From assembly GCA_002067795.1 (NCBI GenBank), contig MVQI01000013.1, positions 1-39,364 on the forward strand: a stretch of 39,364 bases of DNA, in the 5' to 3' direction. The DNA is from Methanosaeta sp. PtaB.Bin039. GTDB taxonomy: Archaea > Halobacteriota > Methanosarcinia > Methanotrichales > Methanotrichaceae. The notes under the pieces are model-generated. The model was not told where the DNA came from. It saw nothing but the letters and a program-made list of their open reading frames with translations, and searched no databases. The translations under genes were made by a program, and so were the position numbers. This document shows positions 1 through 8,705 of the stretch, piece by piece. How positions within the stretch are numbered: position 1 is the stretch's first letter; every line of letters starts with the position of its first letter.

Positions 1-22
1 GCAGGAGATCTCGCAGAACATA

Positions 23-976
23 ATGAACATGTCCGCCGGTGCCGTGAACACCACCATAGATACCCTGAGGGAGCATACCAATGTCACCTCCTTCAACCTT
101 CTCTACGAGCTGGTCCACGATATCAATCCGCTTGCTGTGATCGCCAACATCGTCGTCATTGTTGTCATCATCCTTGCAACCCAGGCGGTGGCCAAGCTGG
201 CAGACCGCATGCTTGAGAGCTATTTCATCAAGATAGCCGACAAGATGCTCAGAAACCGGATCGTTATGTCCGGAGATCAGGAAGCCGAAGTAGAGCGGTC
301 CCGCACAGCTCAGCTTATCACCCGTCGCCTGGCAGTTGCTGCCATCTACACCTTCGGCCTGATGATGATAATCCTGCAGATCCCCCAGCTGTACCGCCTC
401 GCCGTGGCACTTCTGGCCGGAGCCGGTCTGGCCGGCTTGGCCATAGGTTTTGCAGCCAAAGACGCCCTCTCAAACATCATTTCCGGGGTCTTCATAGCCG
501 TATTTCAGCCATTTAGGATCGGGGATTACCTGACATTTCGAGACGAGTACGGTTTTGTCGAGGACATAACTCTGCGCCATACCATCATCTGCACCTGGGA
601 CAAGCGCAGAATCGTGGTCCCCAACAGCGTTGTCTCAACCGAGGTCCTGACCAACTGGTCGATAAAGGACCCCGTCTCAGCCTGGGCTGTGAACTTCGGA
701 ATTGCTTACGACGCAAACATGGACCTGGCCAAGGAGATAATCATGGATGTGGCTAAGAGCCATCCCAATGTCCTCAAGGACCAGCCAATCACCGTGCGGG
801 TGACCGATCTTGCCGACTCGTCGGTGGTGCTGCGGGTGCTGTTCAGTGTGCCAAAAAGGGATGGGGCCTTTGAGACGGGCTGCGATATCCGCGAGGAGGT
901 CAAGCGGCGCTTCGATTCGGCGGGTATAGAGATTCCATATCCCTACCGAAACGTGATCATAAAGAAGGAAAGCTGA
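23..976 (+). CDS. mscS: MscS-family small-conductance mechanosensitive channel
   Basis: Membrane channel that opens under membrane tension to release solutes during osmotic downshock. Residues about 35-60 form a first hydrophobic segment, and about 100-125 and 130-165 form two more. The last is the Gly/Ala-rich pore helix (motif LLAGAGLAGLAIGFAAKD), which leads straight into the MscS beta domain (FQPFRIGDYLTF, then a Val-Pro-Asn turn VVPNSVV). The C-terminal alpha/beta domain ends at PYPYRNVIIKKES. The length (317 aa) fits a three-TM MscS. The reading frame stays open up to the window edge (codons from position 2), so the true start could lie upstream; GGAG at 4-7 is rather far from this ATG. 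It is convergent with engB, with only 47 bases between them. Function is assigned by family; the ion preference cannot be read. Confidence 0.9.
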   Translation: MNMSAGAVNTTIDTLREHTNVTSFNLLYELVHDINPLAVIANIVVIVVIILATQAVAKLADRMLESYFIKIADKMLRNRIVMSGDQEAEVERSRTAQLITRRLAVAAIYTFGLMMIILQIPQLYRLAVALLAGAGLAGLAIGFAAKDALSNIISGVFIAVFQPFRIGDYLTFRDEYGFVEDITLRHTIICTWDKRRIVVPNSVVSTEVLTNWSIKDPVSAWAVNFGIAYDANMDLAKEIIMDVAKSHPNVLKDQPITVRVTDLADSSVVLRVLFSVPKRDGAFETGCDIREEVKRRFDSAGIEIPYPYRNVIIKKES

Positions 977-1023
977 AGAAAAGCGCGCCAAATCCTCGGG
1001 GCTTTCCCCACCTATTCTTATAT

Positions 1024-1596
1024 CTATTTGATGGCCGCCGCCCTCGACCTCTCCTGTATTATCCGCCGCAGCGCCGAGATATCCCCCTGCTTTGCGGATA
1101 TGGGTGCCATGCGGTCGGACCACTGCCTCCACGGCGGCAGCATCCCAAGCCGCTCGCCTATCCAGTCCAGGGTCTCATCGGGATTGGCAATGCGGTCCAT
1201 CTTGTTGGCAGCCAGGACCGGCTGCAAGTCCATATCCTGCAAGAACTCCCACAGCTCTACCTCAATCGGAACCTCACCCCTCTCCTCCCACCTGCTGGCT
1301 ATCTCCAGAAACGAGGCGGCGTCTATGACCTGGATGGCCAGAAGCATACGATCCTGGTGGTCCTCCAGGAACTTCACCACCAGATCTCGTGTGGCCTCTT
1401 GCTCGCCTTTCGTGCGGTACTTCATGAAGCCGTAGCCTGGCAGGTCAACATATATCAGGTGGCCAACCTGGGCAGAGAAGGGGCGAAGGGTGAGCCCCGG
1501 TCGCCTCCCCACCGGTACGGCCCTGCCGGTAAGGGCCCTAAAGAGGGTCGACTTGCCCACGTTGGAGCGGCCGGTCAGGACGATCTCACGATTCAT
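1024..1596 (-). CDS. engB: EngB-type GTP-binding protein
   Basis: TRAFAC-class GTPase of the EngB/YihA family; bacterial members act in large-subunit ribosome assembly, and the archaeal role is inferred. The P-loop GRSNVGKS sits at residues 9-16 from the chosen start, G3 is DLPGYG, and G4 is NKMD (preceded by VLAA). The frame is open further upstream (to 1674), but the ATG at 1596 begins right before the P-loop strand (MNREIVLTG). A TATA-like element at 1622-1631 places transcription start at about 1602, so the longer version would start upstream of its own promoter. The protein is 190 aa, normal for the family. It lies downstream of pyrG on the same strand with an 86-base gap carrying that promoter. 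Confidence 0.9.
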   Translation of the reverse strand: MNREIVLTGRSNVGKSTLFRALTGRAVPVGRRPGLTLRPFSAQVGHLIYVDLPGYGFMKYRTKGEQEATRDLVVKFLEDHQDRMLLAIQVIDAASFLEIASRWEERGEVPIEVELWEFLQDMDLQPVLAANKMDRIANPDETLDWIGERLGMLPPWRQWSDRMAPISAKQGDISALRRIIQERSRAAAIK

Positions 1597-1621
1597 ATCG
1601 AGCGGTGGATTTGGCCCTCCA

Positions 1622-1631
1622 GGATAAAAAG
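1622..1631 (-). promoter_or_regulatory. TATA-like promoter of engB
   Basis: Reading the minus strand, CTTTTTATCC lies about 30 bases upstream of the engB ATG at 1596. With the usual 25-base archaeal spacing, the transcript would begin near 1602, giving an almost leaderless mRNA. This supports the 1596 start over the longer open frame. Confidence 0.5.
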
Positions 1632-1682
1632 GATGGTCCCAGGTGGGGCCGGCTGGCGGAGAGGGTGACCGCATGCATTGGA

Positions 1683-3320
1683 TCAGGCGGATATGGGTGC
1701 CTGAGCCATGCGATCCTTTCTTGCCTTCATGGCCTGCACGAAAGCGAGGAACGGAGGAGAAGGACGGTTTGGCCTGGAGCGCATCTCCGGATGGAACTGC
1801 GAGCTGAAGAAGAACGGGTGGTCTAAGATCTCGGCGATCTCCATCAGGTCGCCGTTGGTGCCCGAGAATATCAGGCCGGCTTTCTCCATGAGCTGGATGT
1901 ATGCCGGATTGACCTCATACCTGTGGCGGTGACGCTCAACGATCTCCGTGGTCCCGTATATGTGTTCTGCAAGCGATCCCTTCTTCAGATGGGCCGGGTA
2001 ATTGCCTAGCCTCATGGTCGCCCCCATCTGCCTGATGTTCTCCTGCTCAGGAAGCAGGGCGATCACTGGATGTGGGGTCGGCCCGAACTCGGTGCTTGAG
2101 GCGTTCTCAAGCCCGCAGACGTTTCGAGCAAACTCTATTACGGCTAGCTGCATGCCGAAACAGATCCCAAGGTAAGGCACCTTGCGTTCCCGGGCGTATG
2201 TGATTGCCTTGATCTTCCCTTCCGTCCCTCGTGATCCAAACCCGCCTGGGACCAGGATGCCGTCGAAGTCCCGCAGGACTATCTCCGGGGCCCCAGCTTC
2301 CAGCTCCTCAGCGTCGATCCATGTGATCTGCGGCAGCAGACCAGCCTCGATTCCGGCATGTTTGATGGCCTCTCTGATAGAGAGGTAGGCGTCCTCCATC
2401 GCATCGGTACACTGTGAGCTTGAGGTGTACTTGCCCACGATAGCCATCCTCACTGGCTCCCTCTGGGCATCCATCTTGCGCACCAGGTCCGCCCAATCCC
2501 TCCTCTCCTCCAGGGGGAATAGTCGCATGGCCTTCATCAGGTAGCGGGTCAGGCCTTCCTGGTCCAGCTGCAGAGGCACCTTGTATATGTCCTGGGCATC
2601 GTGGCAGCTTATCACCGCCTCAATGGGGACGTCACAGAAGTGGGCGATCTTCGACTTGGTCTCCGGCAGCAGCGGCTTCTCACAGCGTACTGCTATCATG
2701 TCCGGCTGAAGGCCAAGCTCCCGCATCTCCTTGACGCTGTGCTGGGTGGGCTTGGTCTTCTGCTCTCCGTCCATGGTGGATGGGGCGAGCGTGACGTGGA
2801 CGAAGAATATGTTGCCGGACTCCTCGTACTTGAGCTGACGCATGGCCTCGAGGAAGGGCATGGACTCGATATCGCCGACAGTGCCACCGACCTCGATAAG
2901 GCAGATCTCGCAGCCGCCCTCCCTGGAGACCTGGCGGATCCGCCGCTTGATCTCCTCGGTGATATGCGGTATGATCTGCACGGTCTTGCCCAGGTACTCT
3001 CCCCTGCGCTCTTTATCGATAACGGTGCTGTAGATCTTGCCGGTTGTGATGTTGTGATCCCTTGTCAGCTCCACATCCAGGAATCGCTCGTAGTTGCCCA
3101 GGTCCAGGTCAACCTCCCCGCCATCCTTGAGCACATAGACCTCGCCGTGTTGAAACGGGCTCATCAGGCCAGCATCGATGTTTATGTAAGGGTCGATCTT
3201 TATGGCGGTTACTTTGTATCCGTTGTTCATGAGCAGCCTGCCGATTGAGGCCGCAGTAATTCCTTTGCCAAGCCCGCTCATCACCCCGCCGGTGACCACT
3301 ATATATCTCAACTCTTTCAC
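1683..3320 (-). CDS. pyrG: CTP synthase (glutamine-hydrolysing)
   Basis: Makes CTP from UTP, ATP and glutamine, the last step of de novo pyrimidine nucleotide synthesis; cytosolic tetramer. The N-terminal synthase domain opens with the signature [15 protein letters not shown], followed by DPYINIDAG and [11 protein letters not shown]. The C-terminal class I glutamine amidotransferase domain has the oxyanion strip GGFGSRG, the nucleophile elbow LGICFGMQ and the catalytic pair FHPEM. The start chosen is GTG at 3320, which places the signature at residue 6; the frame is open to a TTG at 3365 that overlaps the stop of the upstream gene (TTGA), so a coupled TTG start is possible. From the GTG the protein is 545 aa, normal length. 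It follows the Ig-like membrane protein gene on the same strand. Confidence 0.97.
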   Translation of the reverse strand: MKELRYIVVTGGVMSGLGKGITAASIGRLLMNNGYKVTAIKIDPYINIDAGLMSPFQHGEVYVLKDGGEVDLDLGNYERFLDVELTRDHNITTGKIYSTVIDKERRGEYLGKTVQIIPHITEEIKRRIRQVSREGGCEICLIEVGGTVGDIESMPFLEAMRQLKYEESGNIFFVHVTLAPSTMDGEQKTKPTQHSVKEMRELGLQPDMIAVRCEKPLLPETKSKIAHFCDVPIEAVISCHDAQDIYKVPLQLDQEGLTRYLMKAMRLFPLEERRDWADLVRKMDAQREPVRMAIVGKYTSSSQCTDAMEDAYLSIREAIKHAGIEAGLLPQITWIDAEELEAGAPEIVLRDFDGILVPGGFGSRGTEGKIKAITYARERKVPYLGICFGMQLAVIEFARNVCGLENASSTEFGPTPHPVIALLPEQENIRQMGATMRLGNYPAHLKKGSLAEHIYGTTEIVERHRHRYEVNPAYIQLMEKAGLIFSGTNGDLMEIAEILDHPFFFSSQFHPEMRSRPNRPSPPFLAFVQAMKARKDRMAQAPISA

Positions 3321-3361
3321 GCCCCAGGAGATGCCGCCCGCCCGCCATGAACCGGCGGCCG

Positions 3362-4243
3362 TCAAGCTTTCAGGAGGGTTGCCGCACCATATATGATAAG
3401 GGTGACGATCAGCATGGACGATGCGATTGCTCCCGGGAATTCCGGGACGCTCCGGGTGTAGAATGTAAGAGCTAAGGCCAGCAGCAAGGCTGCCATGAGA
3501 ACAGCTGGAAGCGCCAGAAGCCTCCTATTATCCCTCAGGCGGCCAGGTCGGAACAGATCCTCCGGCGGTGTGTAGCGATCGTACGGGTCATCTCTGGGCG
3601 GCGCCTCTTCGCTGGGCTGTCGGCTCGCCTCTCTTGGAGGTTCGGGCTGCTGAAAGCGTCCGGATGGTGATGGATTGTGCTCAGGCCACGGGTGGCGGCT
3701 TCCGGACCGGACGTCGGCCTGTCGATCCCCAAACGTCTCTCCCGATGGGCCTTGGTCTTCCCCGGTGTCGTCCTCTTCATCCTGATCCCACGCATCTGCA
3801 GCAGGGTGGCTCTGGGGCCGGTCATCTGGCTCCTGCACCACATGCGGCAGGTCTGCAAAACCGGCTGATAGGCCCTCGTCCTCCGGGCGTGCAGCGCTAT
3901 CGAGATCGGATATCATTGTGACCGGGACCCTGGCTGTGCCAGAGTCGCTTTTGAGGAGGAGCTCTCCACGAAGGACATCGGTCCCCGGTGGCAGGCAGGC
4001 CACGAGTTCGATGGTCTCCTCCAGGATTATGTAGTGGTTTGACTTCTTTGGCAAGAGAGCGGACCCCAGCCCCCTATCCGCCCTCACGCTCAGATTGGTG
4101 GGGTCTCCAAGGTTCACAACTCTCAGTATGATGCTCTGGCTCTCTCCCGGCCACAGCCTCAACTGAAGGGTATCGGGATGGCCACTGCCGGCGCTATCGT
4201 TAATGCGTACGACGTGCTCGGGGGAGGGATCCGATCTTTTCAT
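3362..4243 (-). CDS. Ig-like-domain protein with acidic/proline-rich linker and two C-terminal TM helices (unknown function)
   Basis: No confident function. From the N-terminus, residues about 1-110 look like a beta-rich immunoglobulin/NEW3-like domain (alternating strands, for example [17 protein letters not shown] and [16 protein letters not shown]). Residues about 120-235 are a low-complexity linker rich in Asp, Glu, Pro, Gln and Arg. The C-terminus has two hydrophobic helices ([18 protein letters not shown] and [18 protein letters not shown]) separated by a short loop. This order resembles haloarchaeal proteins annotated DUF7524, a similarity recalled rather than tested. ATG 4243 (or GTG 4246, same frame) lies just where transcription from the TATA box at 4267-4274 should begin, so the mRNA is probably leaderless. 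Its stop overlaps a possible TTG of pyrG, suggesting co-transcription. Confidence 0.75.
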   Translation of the reverse strand: MKRSDPSPEHVVRINDSAGSGHPDTLQLRLWPGESQSIILRVVNLGDPTNLSVRADRGLGSALLPKKSNHYIILEETIELVACLPPGTDVLRGELLLKSDSGTARVPVTMISDLDSAARPEDEGLSAGFADLPHVVQEPDDRPQSHPAADAWDQDEEDDTGEDQGPSGETFGDRQADVRSGSRHPWPEHNPSPSGRFQQPEPPREASRQPSEEAPPRDDPYDRYTPPEDLFRPGRLRDNRRLLALPAVLMAALLLALALTFYTRSVPEFPGAIASSMLIVTLIIYGAATLLKA

Positions 4244-4265
4244 CACAATCTATTATGTATCCCTC

Positions 4266-4276
4266 TTTTATAAATA
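4266..4276 (-). promoter_or_regulatory. TATA box for the Ig-like membrane protein / pyrG unit
   Basis: On the minus strand, ATATTTATAAAAG lies about 25 bases before the GTG/ATG at 4246/4243, the expected position for an archaeal TATA box serving a leaderless transcript. No ribosome-binding site is seen, consistent with leaderless translation. Confidence 0.6.
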
Positions 4277-4364
4277 TTACTCCGGCCGACAGCCGGAGCT
4301 GGCCGAGAAAAAGGATATCGCCTCTTCTTGAATAACGCCGTCTAAATCGCACGATTATTTCGGT

Positions 4365-4547
4365 TCATTCCCGCAGGTCTGGTGGAAGCATGTTGGGTAT
4401 TCCGTCCTCTATTGGGTATGTCTCGGGGCAGGATTTGCAGACGAGCTTTCCCGTCAGGATATCATCGCCTTTCTCCAGAAATACCTCCAGTACCAGATCC
4501 CCCTTGCATAGAGGACATGCCAGTATCTCCATCAGGTCGCGTTTCAT
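4365..4547 (-). CDS. Trm112-like zinc-ribbon protein
   Basis: Small protein of the Trm112/UPF0434 family; archaeal Trm112 activates several methyltransferases acting on tRNA, rRNA and release factor (established for haloarchaea). The core is LMEILACPLCKGDL followed by LVCKSCPETYPIEDGIPNMLP, giving two CxxC pairs for zinc and the typical Tyr-Pro-Ile-x-Asp-Gly-Ile-Pro signature. ATG 4547 (MKRDLMEIL) matches the family N-terminus; an in-frame GTG at 4556 is an alternative. The protein is 60 aa from the ATG. It sits 51 bases downstream of top6A on the same strand. Confidence 0.88.
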   Translation of the reverse strand: MKRDLMEILACPLCKGDLVLEVFLEKGDDILTGKLVCKSCPETYPIEDGIPNMLPPDLRE

Positions 4548-4598
4548 GAACCTCACTCTTCGGTTTCATCGACTTTAAACTTCTCCAGGGCATTTGTC

Positions 4599-5672
4599 TC
4601 AGATCATCCCCATCTGTGAGAGCCGCGCCGGGAGATATTCCTTGGTCACGAAGTCAAGCCCCTTTCCTGCGAAGGCCTGCTGCTCGGCCTTCCTCTTCAG
4701 ATCTATCTGCAGCTTGATCTGCTCTCTCCAGTACTCCGTATCGAAGCGCGGATCGGCAAGCTCGCTGCGCAAAGCGTGCATGTCCTTTTCGGTCAGCTTG
4801 TCTGTGGAGAGGTCGTAGTCCACGATATCGCTGGGCTGAACTCCGAGGAACCGGGCCCCAGGCGTTGCCAGCTGCTCCGATAGGTGAGCGCTCTTGATTG
4901 CCCCATAGGCGACGCTTGCAAAGATGCGATAAGACCAGGGGTCGCCGTCGGTGAATACGGTAACCGGTAGTCCCAACTCCCGGTTCAGCCTGCGGATGAT
5001 CCTGCGGGTTGAGCGGGCAGGCTGGCCCTTGAGATGCACCAGGATTGCGCCGAACTCCTGATCAAAACCGTTCTCGATAAGCCGGGCGTACATGCCGCCG
5101 GTCTCAACTGCCATGATCATCTTGGCCTGGTGATCCAAAAATCTGATGTTGTCAACGTTGAAGGGAATCTGGTATCCAGCCTCCCCCACGTCCTCCTGAC
5201 AGTGGATCTCCCGCTCTCCTCTCCGTGTCTGCTCCTTTATCTTGAGGGGACCGAAGACAGCAGCCCCGTCCTCCTCCGGACGCACATGGAAGTCCTCCCT
5301 CTGCAGTCCTGTAACTATCTCCAGGTCTTCTATCAGCCGATCGCTCTCTGCCTGCTCGGCGAACTTCGCTATATCCCAGTTCTCAGAGATGTAGTAGATC
5401 TCCCTGAGGGTGGACCCGCGGTTGTGTCGCAGGTGCTCTTTTATCAGCAGCTCGGCCAGGTGTACGGTCTTGAGCAGGCTCTTTGCTCCCCTGACCGTCT
5501 TCACGCTGCGAACGCTCTCCTGATCCCCGTAGACCCATACCTCCTCCTTGCTGCTGTACTCGATGTTGTTCCTGGTGCGAGAGGGAAGGAGAAGGTGGGG
5601 GACCACACCGTCGGTGAACTGGCGGTAGATCACGCGGGCGAGGTCCATCAGCCTATCCTCAGCTCCACTCAT
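4599..5672 (-). CDS. top6A: DNA topoisomerase VI subunit A (Spo11-like)
   Basis: Catalytic subunit of the A2B2 type IIB topoisomerase that relaxes and decatenates DNA with ATP from subunit B. The winged-helix/5Y-CAP domain carries the catalytic tyrosine in the motif [11 protein letters not shown] (residues about 88-97). The TOPRIM domain shows the conserved glutamate in [14 protein letters not shown] and the metal-binding Asp-x-Asp in [12 protein letters not shown]. At 357 aa the length is normal. The ATG overlaps the top6B stop codon (ATGA), so translation is coupled and the two subunits should be made in a fixed ratio. Confidence 0.97.
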   Translation of the reverse strand: MSGAEDRLMDLARVIYRQFTDGVVPHLLLPSRTRNNIEYSSKEEVWVYGDQESVRSVKTVRGAKSLLKTVHLAELLIKEHLRHNRGSTLREIYYISENWDIAKFAEQAESDRLIEDLEIVTGLQREDFHVRPEEDGAAVFGPLKIKEQTRRGEREIHCQEDVGEAGYQIPFNVDNIRFLDHQAKMIMAVETGGMYARLIENGFDQEFGAILVHLKGQPARSTRRIIRRLNRELGLPVTVFTDGDPWSYRIFASVAYGAIKSAHLSEQLATPGARFLGVQPSDIVDYDLSTDKLTEKDMHALRSELADPRFDTEYWREQIKLQIDLKRKAEQQAFAGKGLDFVTKEYLPARLSQMGMI

Positions 5673-7510
5673 GGTATCGCCTTGGCCCCGGTCACCAGCT
5701 CCGGGTCAACTCCCTCCACAACCGGCTGAGGCAGCTCAGAGGAGAGGTCGTCCTTTGGGATCTGGTATCTTATGCTCATGCCTTCTCCGGGCTTCAACGA
5801 GATCTTCCAGATATAGTCATAACCCCGACCCGCCGGGATCTGTCGTGCAGGCGGATTGACCTGGGTGGCGGCCCATGGGATGAGGTCGTGAAGCTGGAAG
5901 GACCTGGCCGCCTCGCTGTGGTTGTGTACATCTATCACCACGGTTCGCATACCGTCCTGGTCTCCAATCCTCCTCCTGACCATCAGATTGCCCATTATCC
6001 TTGCCACCACCGGGCCTATATCCGGCTTCTCCATCCCAAGCACATCGGATAGCTTCTCGGCTATCCTGGGCAGGATCTTTCTGATGATCTCCTCCTTTTC
6101 CCGCCGCTCGGAGAGAGCCGCCTGGCGGGTCAGGTATCGGCGTAGCTTGCGGGCGTTCTCTTTTAAGGCCAGGTCGATCTCGGAGAGTATCTCCGGCATG
6201 TCTGCCACCGCGTCCTTGGACTCCGAGGTGAACGGGATGTTGGTCGAGGCCAGGTGGATCATCAGGACAGCTGGTCCAGAGGGCACCCCGCCACCTGGTT
6301 GGTCGAGGGAGTAGTTCTTCCAGGAGATCTTCTCGACAGCGTGGGTTATTGCGCAGGCACCCTGCTGGTAGACCAGAGGGACCCGATTGGCAAAGCGGAG
6401 TATCTCCACCTTTCCCTCACGGTCCAGCTCGCCGCCATAGGCCAGAGCTGCCTCCACCTGAAAGGGATGGCCGGAAAAGACGCTAACCGGGCGGGACGTG
6501 GTAGCCACGAAGTCCACACGGTACTCCTTCTCAAGGCCTGCACGCATCAGATCCTCGCCTATCGGGGATAGGCAATCGGTGGGCGGCGACTTTACCCTGA
6601 TCTTCTTGAAAGCCGCCAGCAGCCGTTTGGCCTCGCTTAGGTCGAGGCTCTGGGGCTGGCGCTCTCCATCCAGGCCGGAGATGCTGCAAAGCTCCTGGGC
6701 GGTTATCGCCCCAATGGAAGTGAAGGACTCCTTGAGAAAGCTTGAGAGCTTCTTTCTGTCGGTGTAGCGGAGCTGCTTTGTGAGCTCTCCCAGCTCGATT
6801 CCAGCAGGGTGGGGCTGGATCTGATAGGCCTTCTTTGGCAGCGACTCGGTGGCCCTCTCGAACGCCTCCATATGGCCGTCCGGTTCCACCAGGGTGATGC
6901 GGGCATGGGGATTGACTATTGCAACGTTCTTTAAGTAGGCGTAGACCGACTGCCTGCGGCTGCGCACGTAGGCGCCCTCCATCTCAAGCTCAATCCTGGT
7001 GCCCCTGGGTCGTTCCCAGTCCGTCTCCTCCTCTCTCAGCACCTCCGGCTCGTTTATGGCAGTGTTGATGATGACCTCCACAAGATGGGCAGGACGGGAC
7101 GGGCCGATCTTGGAGGTGATGCGGGCTGGCTTTCCGCTGGTGAGCTGGGAGTATAGGACCGCTGCTGAGATACCGATGCCCTGCTGCCCCCGGCTCTGCC
7201 GGAGAACGTGGAAGCGTGAGCCATAGAGGAGCTTGGCAAATACCCGCGGGATCTCCCTGGACACGATTCCCGGGCCGTTGTCCTCCACAATCACCGTGTA
7301 CATGTCGCCTGATCGGCGGATCTGGACGAATATGTCTGGAAGAATGCCAGCCTCTTCGCAGGCATCAAGGGAGTTGTCCACCGCTTCTTTTACGCAGGTT
7401 ATAAGCGCCCGGGGCGCGGAATCGAAGCCCAGGATCTGGCGGTTCTTCTCGAAGAACTCTGCAACCGAGATGGCCTTCTGATTCCTGGCTAGCTCCTCTG
7501 CAATCTCCAT
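5669..7510 (-). CDS. top6B: DNA topoisomerase VI subunit B
   Basis: ATPase subunit of topoisomerase VI. The GHKL ATPase fold shows the N-box [15 protein letters not shown], the G1 box VEDNGPGI and the G2 loop SRGQQGIG. These are followed by the H2TH region, the transducer domain, and a C-terminal beta domain of the type seen in methanosarcinal Top6B. The chosen ATG at 7510 ([20 protein letters not shown]) matches the usual family N-terminus; the frame is open to a TTG at 7552, which overlaps the preceding gene. Neither start has a clear ribosome-binding site. The ATG version is 613 aa. It overlaps top6A by 4 bases. Confidence 0.96.
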   Translation of the reverse strand: MEIAEELARNQKAISVAEFFEKNRQILGFDSAPRALITCVKEAVDNSLDACEEAGILPDIFVQIRRSGDMYTVIVEDNGPGIVSREIPRVFAKLLYGSRFHVLRQSRGQQGIGISAAVLYSQLTSGKPARITSKIGPSRPAHLVEVIINTAINEPEVLREEETDWERPRGTRIELEMEGAYVRSRRQSVYAYLKNVAIVNPHARITLVEPDGHMEAFERATESLPKKAYQIQPHPAGIELGELTKQLRYTDRKKLSSFLKESFTSIGAITAQELCSISGLDGERQPQSLDLSEAKRLLAAFKKIRVKSPPTDCLSPIGEDLMRAGLEKEYRVDFVATTSRPVSVFSGHPFQVEAALAYGGELDREGKVEILRFANRVPLVYQQGACAITHAVEKISWKNYSLDQPGGGVPSGPAVLMIHLASTNIPFTSESKDAVADMPEILSEIDLALKENARKLRRYLTRQAALSERREKEEIIRKILPRIAEKLSDVLGMEKPDIGPVVARIMGNLMVRRRIGDQDGMRTVVIDVHNHSEAARSFQLHDLIPWAATQVNPPARQIPAGRGYDYIWKISLKPGEGMSIRYQIPKDDLSSELPQPVVEGVDPELVTGAKAIP

Positions 7511-7535
7511 GGCTATAGAAAAGGGCGTGGGGCCT

Positions 7536-7766
7536 TTAGAGTTCGGCCCCAACTACGGTCTGCGTGGCAGTGACGTTGTCTATCTCCCTTATTGTATCCA
7601 CCAGCTTGTTCAGCATGCTCAGTCCTTCCACCTCGATGATGACCACGAAGTCGAACTCACCGAAGACGTGGTAGACATCCTTGATCCCGTCGATCTCCCG
7701 AAGCGCGCTGTATGTGGTCTTCTCCTGTCCCGGAACGACCTTTACCATTGTAACTCCGATCACCAT
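7536..7766 (-). CDS. Stand-alone Lrp/AsnC-type ligand-binding (RAM) domain protein
   Basis: A 76-aa protein consisting only of the beta-alpha-beta RAM fold found at the C-terminus of Lrp/AsnC regulators, with no DNA-binding helix-turn-helix. The typical pattern is visible: [18 protein letters not shown], then [16 protein letters not shown], then the C-terminal strand TATQTVV. Such single-domain proteins bind amino acids or pair with full-length Lrp proteins in other archaea (family knowledge). ATG 7766 is preceded by GGTGA five bases upstream, a good archaeal ribosome-binding site; TTG 7778 and GTG 7775 are in frame upstream. It lies between the RPA genes and top6B on the same strand; a role in that block is not evident. 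Confidence 0.88.
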   Translation of the reverse strand: MVIGVTMVKVVPGQEKTTYSALREIDGIKDVYHVFGEFDFVVIIEVEGLSMLNKLVDTIREIDNVTATQTVVGAEL

Positions 7767-7813
7767 GCCTTTCACCAAACTGATATGGCATATTGCAGCT
7801 TATATATATCTTT

Positions 7814-8704
7814 TCAGCCTTTCTTTCCGAAGTTAAACGAGGGGATCTCCTCCTCTTCGACCAGTTTGGAGGACCTCTTGTGCCTGGGCTTTTCCTGATC
7901 GCGGATGTTGGCTGCCTGCTCCGGGATTGGCTGCTGCCTCGCCAATGGGCCGGCAATCTCCGGACTGGTCTTCGTCTCTGCAGGCGGAGATGGGCTTGCT
8001 GTTTCTCCCGTGGTCGGTGGCAGTTTGGCCCTGACAACCGTCGGCTTTTCCTGGGGCTGCGGTTCGGTCTGCGACAGGTCCAGGGAGCGCAGAGCTTTTT
8101 TCACCATCGCCCTGTATTCCTCGATATCGGTGCCGTAATGATGGCACGCCCTTTTTGCGTCATCCTCCGATCCGGGGATCTGCGGGCTAAACGCGTCTCC
8201 TGGCTGAAATCCCGGACTCAGCTCTTCGCTGCATGCGTCCCGGATCAGCGATAGGCGAAAGATCGTCCTTTGGGCAGCTTCCATCACCCAGCGGTTCCTT
8301 GTCGCCTCGTCCACCGGCTGAACCGACTCGGCCCGTATGGAGACGATCTTGCGCCCGTCCTCCGTCTCGTACAGACTGGGCTTCCCAACCACCGCCACAA
8401 AGGCCGGGGGCTCTATTCCGGCAAGTACCTGGGCGGCAGCTGGTTGGTACTGGCCTGCATAGATCAGGATGCTGCCTGTGGGGTCCACCAGCCGTCCGCG
8501 CCAGTACTCCGCCTCCCCTCCGATATCATCTCTTTCAGTCAGTGTGCCCACGATGAAGATGCGGTTGCATCTGGCTCCGGTTGGCGTCAGAAGGTATTGG
8601 GGGGCATATTGATGGCTGTCTTCTCCTTCCCGAAACGAGAGGTCGGATCGGCGCAGCTCCTCGGCGAATACCCGGCGGGCCACCTCTCTCGAAAAGCCGG
8701 CCAT
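7814..8704 (-). CDS. RPA-associated OB-fold protein (COG3390-like)
   Basis: Partner of archaeal replication protein A, of the COG3390 type. Residues about 1-150 contain an OB-fold: CNRIFIVGTLTERDDIG, then EYWRGRLVDPTGSILIYAG, then FVAVVGKPSLYETEDGRKIVSIRAESV. The middle region (about 150-215) is helical, and the C-terminal third is a Pro/Glu/Gln/Lys-rich, probably disordered tail ending in SFNFGKKG. The ATG at 8704 sits one base after the stop of the large RPA gene (TGAGATG), so the pair is translationally coupled, as is usual for rpa operons in euryarchaea. In haloarchaea such RPA-associated proteins are needed with their cognate RPA for DNA damage tolerance (established for that group; inferred here). 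Confidence 0.85.
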   Translation of the reverse strand: MAGFSREVARRVFAEELRRSDLSFREGEDSHQYAPQYLLTPTGARCNRIFIVGTLTERDDIGGEAEYWRGRLVDPTGSILIYAGQYQPAAAQVLAGIEPPAFVAVVGKPSLYETEDGRKIVSIRAESVQPVDEATRNRWVMEAAQRTIFRLSLIRDACSEELSPGFQPGDAFSPQIPGSEDDAKRACHHYGTDIEEYRAMVKKALRSLDLSQTEPQPQEKPTVVRAKLPPTTGETASPSPPAETKTSPEIAGPLARQQPIPEQAANIRDQEKPRHKRSSKLVEEEEIPSFNFGKKG

Positions 8705-8705
8705 C

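Noticed and set aside
2601-3248. 215-codon open frame opposite pyrG
   Set aside because: Wholly inside the CTP synthase gene on the other strand, with no motif and no promoter.
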